DNA of 22,836 nucleotides from Lachnospiraceae bacterium (lineage in GTDB: Bacteria; Bacillota; Clostridia; Lachnospirales; Lachnospiraceae): contig CAAFZP010000012.1 in NCBI GenBank assembly GCA_900767585.1, forward strand, positions 1 through 22,836, in the 5' to 3' direction. The first letter of the stretch is position 1. The number at the start of each line of letters is the position of its first letter. This document shows, in pieces, positions 19,898 through 22,836 of this stretch. Under the pieces are notes generated by a model. The model did not search any database. It was not told where the DNA came from and saw only the letters and a list, made by a program, of their open reading frames with translations. The position numbers were made by a program, and so were the translations under genes.

Positions 19898-22075
19898 TTA
19901 CTGAATAACTTTTAATGTTGCAACGCCATCTGTTACCATGTTCTTGAAGAATGGTACATCTGTTACATTGCCAACAACATACATTGCACCATTCTCGAAG
20001 TATACCTTGTAAGTAGTACCAGCGATATTTGCAGTTGTGTATGTCTTGTCAACGACTGTATCCTTGATTTCGTACGCATTTGTCTTCTTGAGTGTGATTG
20101 TAGCCTTTACAGACTTATTATCTGCATAAGCACTCTTGTTCTGGATTGCTTCAGCTGCTTTGATTACTGTATCAGCCTTACCAGCTTTTACAGGAGCTGT
20201 AAGAGTCATTTCCTTACCCTGTACGCGCTTTGCGATATCTGTAATCACTTCACTACCCTTAAGGTATGTAAGCTTTTCGCCATCATACTTTACAGTATAT
20301 GTCTGACCATCAGATGTCTTAGCTGTCCAGTCTTCACCCTTCAGGCCCTGAAGCTCTGAATTGCAATTCTTAACAGCATCATCCAAATCAGTTACGAGTG
20401 TCTCACCAACACCCTTGAATGTAAGTGTAGCGTCAGCCTTGTCAGTAACAGTTACCTTTGTAACAACAGAATCCTTAACTGTAACTTCGATCATAGTCTG
20501 AGCCTTTGCATTCTCCTTAGATGTTACGATAATCTGAGCAACACCACGGGCAACTGCTGTGATTGTACCATCCTCAGCAACTGTAGCAACCTTCTTATCA
20601 GATGTTGCATATGTTACACCCTTGTTTGTTGCATCAGCAGGAACGAACTCAATCTGAGCCTTCTCTGTCTTACCAGGAGCAAGTGTGATCTTTGTCTTAG
20701 CAGCAAGAATCTTTGTTACAGGAGTTGCAACTGTAACCTCAACAGTTGCAGACTTCTTAGAACCATCTGTTGTAGTTGCTGTGATTGTAGCCTTACCTGC
20801 CTTAACAGCTGTAATCTTACCAGAAACATCAACAGTTGCAACAGACTCATCTGAAGATGTGTAAACAAGTCTCTTGTTTGTTACATCTGCAGGAGCAAAT
20901 GTAGCCTTCACTGTATCTGTCTCACCAACATTGATAGATGTCTTTGTTGTTGCGATAGAAAGGCTTGTTGCTGCGATTTCCTGTGCTGCAGCTGCGCCCT
21001 TTACAACCTGGCTTACATATGGATTAGTTGTAGCTGCAGGATCCTGTCCAGGAGCTGCTGTTCCCTTTGGAACTACGCAGATCTGGATACCTTCCAGACG
21101 CTTAGCCAAACCTGCTGTACCGGATGTCTGACCATTCTTGGCCCATCCTAACCAGCCATATGTCTGTGCATGTACTCTGTAATATACATCATAGTAATTT
21201 GCAACTTCGCCTGTAAGCTTAATTTCGATTGCTTCCAGTCTCTTTGCTTCAGCTCTTGTACCGTTAAGAGCGCCATCACTTGACCAATTTCTCCAGCCGT
21301 ATGTCTGGACATGAGTTCTGTAAGTGATTCCGCCTGTCAGACCAGCGATGTCAAGCTTTGCTGTGTTCAGGCTGATCTTGATACCTTCCAGTCTCTTTGC
21401 CTCACCAAATGTACCTGCAACTGCGCCATCACTGACTGCTGCCTGGTCGCCATAAGACTGAACGTGTACAGAATAAGTTACTACACCAGCAGCTTCACCT
21501 GTTGGTACCTTTCCAAGTCCTACGAAAGAACAACCCATAGATCCTGTGCTTGGAAGTGTGCCCTTTGGAAGGATCTGGATTTCGATAGCCTCAAGTCTCT
21601 TTGCCTGAGCTGATGTTCCTGACGGAGCACCATTCTTAGCCCATCCTAACCAGCCATATGTCTGTGCATGTACTCTGTAATATACATCATACTTACCTGC
21701 ATCAGCGCCTGTCAACTTAATCTGGATAGCCTCAAGTCTCTTTGCCTGAGCTGATGTTCCACTCATGCCACCATTTTCTCTCCAGTTTTTCTCCCATCCA
21801 ATGCCCTGGATATGAGTTCTGTACTGGATTCCAAGATTTGCGTTGCCTTCAACTTTGATTTCAATACCTTCAAGTCTCTTAGCTTCGCCTGTTGTACCTG
21901 CTAATTGACCGTTCTTACGGAATTCCTGCCAGCCATTTTTCTGTACATGTACACGATACTCGACTGTCGGAACACTGGTAGCAGCTTCTGATGTCAGGGA
22001 ACCGGTTGTGATTACGCTGACAGCAACTGCCAATGCCATAAGAGCAGCAAAAAGCTTCTTAATACATTTTTGCAT
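19898..22075 (-). CDS. Secreted ChW-repeat / Big2 surface protein
   Basis: 725 aa. A signal peptide (about 1-31, ending SEAA) is followed by six ChW repeats (clostridial hydrophobic, conserved W) of ~35 residues at about 37, 84, 131, 199, 248 and 295. Each carries Y-x-V/T-H-x-Q...GW...G...G-T...AKRLE-x-I. They form two copies of a three-repeat block, 166 codons apart. The fourth repeat has lost its Trp (YGDQAAVSDG). Two Big_2 Ig-like domains follow (about 365-455 and 456-540), then a ~180-residue unrecognised C-terminal domain. There is no sorting signal or SLH domain, so retention must be by the repeats or it is released. AAGGAGGAG precedes the ATG. Its codon choice looks more biased than that of its neighbours, suggesting high expression. 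Substrate or ligand unknown. Confidence 0.88.
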   Translation of the reverse strand: MQKCIKKLFAALMALAVAVSVITTGSLTSEAATSVPTVEYRVHVQKNGWQEFRKNGQLAGTTGEAKRLEGIEIKVEGNANLGIQYRTHIQGIGWEKNWRENGGMSGTSAQAKRLEAIQIKLTGADAGKYDVYYRVHAQTYGWLGWAKNGAPSGTSAQAKRLEAIEIQILPKGTLPSTGSMGCSFVGLGKVPTGEAAGVVTYSVHVQSYGDQAAVSDGAVAGTFGEAKRLEGIKISLNTAKLDIAGLTGGITYRTHVQTYGWRNWSSDGALNGTRAEAKRLEAIEIKLTGEVANYYDVYYRVHAQTYGWLGWAKNGQTSGTAGLAKRLEGIQICVVPKGTAAPGQDPAATTNPYVSQVVKGAAAAQEIAATSLSIATTKTSINVGETDTVKATFAPADVTNKRLVYTSSDESVATVDVSGKITAVKAGKATITATTTDGSKKSATVEVTVATPVTKILAAKTKITLAPGKTEKAQIEFVPADATNKGVTYATSDKKVATVAEDGTITAVARGVAQIIVTSKENAKAQTMIEVTVKDSVVTKVTVTDKADATLTFKGVGETLVTDLDDAVKNCNSELQGLKGEDWTAKTSDGQTYTVKYDGEKLTYLKGSEVITDIAKRVQGKEMTLTAPVKAGKADTVIKAAEAIQNKSAYADNKSVKATITLKKTNAYEIKDTVVDKTYTTANIAGTTYKVYFENGAMYVVGNVTDVPFFKNMVTDGVATLKVIQ

Positions 22076-22188
22076 GTTTTCTCTCCTCCTTTTGATATTC
22101 TACTTGGTGATAGTTCCAATCCTTATGTTCATATGAAGGGCACTTACACAAACATACAGGATTTTCCCCATTTCTACATACGTCAAAC

Positions 22189-22217
22189 ATTCTAACCCAT
22201 AAAAGACATAAAATCAA
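22189..22217 (-). promoter_or_regulatory. Promoter of the ChW surface-protein gene
   Basis: TTGATT (22212-22217), 17-base spacer, TAGAAT (22189-22194) on the minus strand, with A/T-rich sequence upstream. It leaves a ~105-base leader (22076-22182) in which I recognise no riboswitch; TTCATATGAA near 22130 is a small palindrome. The stretch 22218-22295 shows no feature. Confidence 0.75.
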
Positions 22218-22295
22218 TAGGTGAATATTTATTTACCTCTCTAATTTTTACAATTTTGAAAAAAGGTCGGCGATATGAATTTACATTTCCTCCAA

Positions 22296-22464
22296 ATTTG
22301 CGAGCTGGATTGATGAGAACCTCCCCTTCGCTTCGTCTATACGGATTATCTGCGAATCTGGCACATGAACCTCCTCTGCGCTTCGCTCCGAGTCGGTCAT
22401 CTGCTAGATTCTTATGAATTTGCAGGCATGAAAAAAGAGTCCTGCAAGTAAACTTGCGGACTCT
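22296..22464 (-). repeat. Tandem repeat unit A downstream of rpsI, with terminator
   Basis: About 169 bases that recur as unit B at 22473. It contains a GCGAAGCG-type motif, GGATTATCTGCGAAT (22343-22357, plus strand) and a minus-strand terminator at 22431-22464 (GAGTCCGCAAGT/ACTTGCAGGACTC with a one-base bulge, then TTTTTT). It differs from unit B by scattered changes and a few bases of indel. It lies outside the first rpsI terminator, so it may act as a back-up. Confidence 0.8.
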
Positions 22465-22472
22465 CTCTCCTC

Positions 22473-22635
22473 ATTTGCGAGCTGGATTGATGAGAACCTC
22501 CCCTCCGCTATACGGATTATCTGCGAATCCAGCACATGAACCTCCTCTTCGCTTCGCTTCGAGTCGGTCATCTGCTAGATTCCTATGAATTTGCAGGCAT
22601 GAAAAAAGAGTCCTGCAAGTAAACTTGCGGACTCT
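22473..22635 (-). repeat. Tandem repeat unit B downstream of rpsI, with terminator
   Basis: About 163 bases matching unit A. Its terminator at 22601-22635 has the same arms and six T, starting about 30 bases after the rpsI stop, so it is the primary rpsI terminator. Plus-strand GGATTATCTGCGAAT at 22514-22528 is complementary to bases right at the rpsI stop (22650-22664). An ORF at 22471-22689 crossing it is not supported as a gene. Confidence 0.82.
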
Positions 22636-22663
22636 TTTCCACACCTGCAATTCGCAGATAATC

Positions 22664-22836
22664 CTATCTCTTTGAAAACTGCGGTGCACGACGAGCTGCT
22701 TTGAGACCGTACTTCTTTCTTTCCTTCATACGAGGATCTCTTGTAAGGTATCCTGCCTTCTTGAGCGCTGGTCTGTACTCAGCGTCTGCCTCAAGGAGTG
22801 CTCTGGAGATACCATGTCTGATAGCACCAGCCTGAC
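22664..22836 (-). CDS. rpsI: Ribosomal protein S9, C-terminal part (cut by window edge)
   Basis: The last 57 codons, including the stop, of 30S protein S9 (uS9). The translated end reads GAIRHGISRALLEADAEYRP, then KKAGYLTRDPRMKERKKYGL, and finishes APQFSKR, the invariant S9 tail whose Lys-Arg end reaches the ribosomal P site. TAG is at 22664-22666. In Firmicutes it normally follows rplM (L13), which would lie beyond the window. It is too short for many ORF finders because its 5' end is missing. Confidence 0.97.
   Translation of the reverse strand, partial: QAGAIRHGISRALLEADAEYRPALKKAGYLTRDPRMKERKKYGLKAARRAPQFSKR

Noticed and set aside
22076..22182. Riboswitch in the long leader of the ChW-protein gene
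   Set aside because: Checked by eye for c-di-GMP, SAM, TPP and cobalamin-type cores; none recognised. Long leaders of highly expressed genes may simply stabilise mRNA.
22296..22635. Repeat pair as a CRISPR array or IS
   Set aside because: Only two ~165-base units, each with an intrinsic terminator; no short repeat-spacer pattern, no cas genes, no transposase.
22471..22689. 72-aa minus-strand ORF downstream of rpsI
   Set aside because: It starts inside rpsI in another frame and runs through the terminator repeat unit, with no Shine-Dalgarno.

Overview
The window reads as chromosomal DNA of a Gram-positive, low-to-mid-GC Clostridia member, most likely Lachnospiraceae. The reasons are the Clostridia-type ChW-repeat surface protein, rubrerythrin, a KTGD-type cell-wall sorting tail, Tn916-like recombinase debris, strong AGGAGG ribosome sites and canonical TTGACA/TATAAT promoters. 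I cannot name a genus. Nearly all genes are on the minus strand. The plus-strand exceptions are two toxin-antitoxin loci.

Layout, left to right. (1) 1-3370: a cation/proton antiporter behind a fluoride riboswitch with its own promoter and terminator, then a marR-MATE efflux operon whose promoter carries two inverted-repeat operators. (2) 3400-6960: mobile-element debris (a tyrosine-recombinase C-terminal fragment, a serine-resolvase pseudogene with an internal deletion, and a 48-codon C-terminal remnant) around an intact wall-anchored surface protein. (3) 6926-7930: rubrerythrin under a promoter with a PerR/Fur-like palindrome. Back to back with it is a type I toxin-antitoxin locus: a 27-aa holin-like toxin, a LexA-like box inside the toxin promoter, an SD-sequestering leader hairpin, and a convergent antisense RNA with its own promoter and terminator. 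(4) 7956-10283: a membrane-tethered XRE regulator and the azlCD branched-chain amino-acid exporter. (5) 10284-11100: a mazEF module bounded by two similar terminators. (6) 11154-12978: a padR-DUF1700(HAAS)-DUF4097 operon with a 21-bp palindrome over its promoter and an overlapping upstream ORF. (7) 13001-15556: a chemoreceptor and a DUF3592-like membrane protein. (8) 15673-19711: a compact tyrosine-phosphorylation operon (novel membrane protein, CpsB phosphatase, CpsC/Wzz adaptor, CpsD BY-kinase) with no glycosyltransferase in the window. (9) 19830-22836: a secreted ChW/Big2 protein, a tandemly duplicated repeat-plus-terminator unit, and the 3' end of rpsI.

The regulatory logic is unusually legible. 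Most operons have a recognisable sigma-A promoter, and several have a matching palindrome. The most notable items are the apparently SOS-controlled type I toxin-antitoxin locus, the fluoride switch on an antiporter, and the duplicated rpsI terminator unit with long-range complementarity to the rpsI 3' end. All family calls are from reading the sequence; no database search was run.
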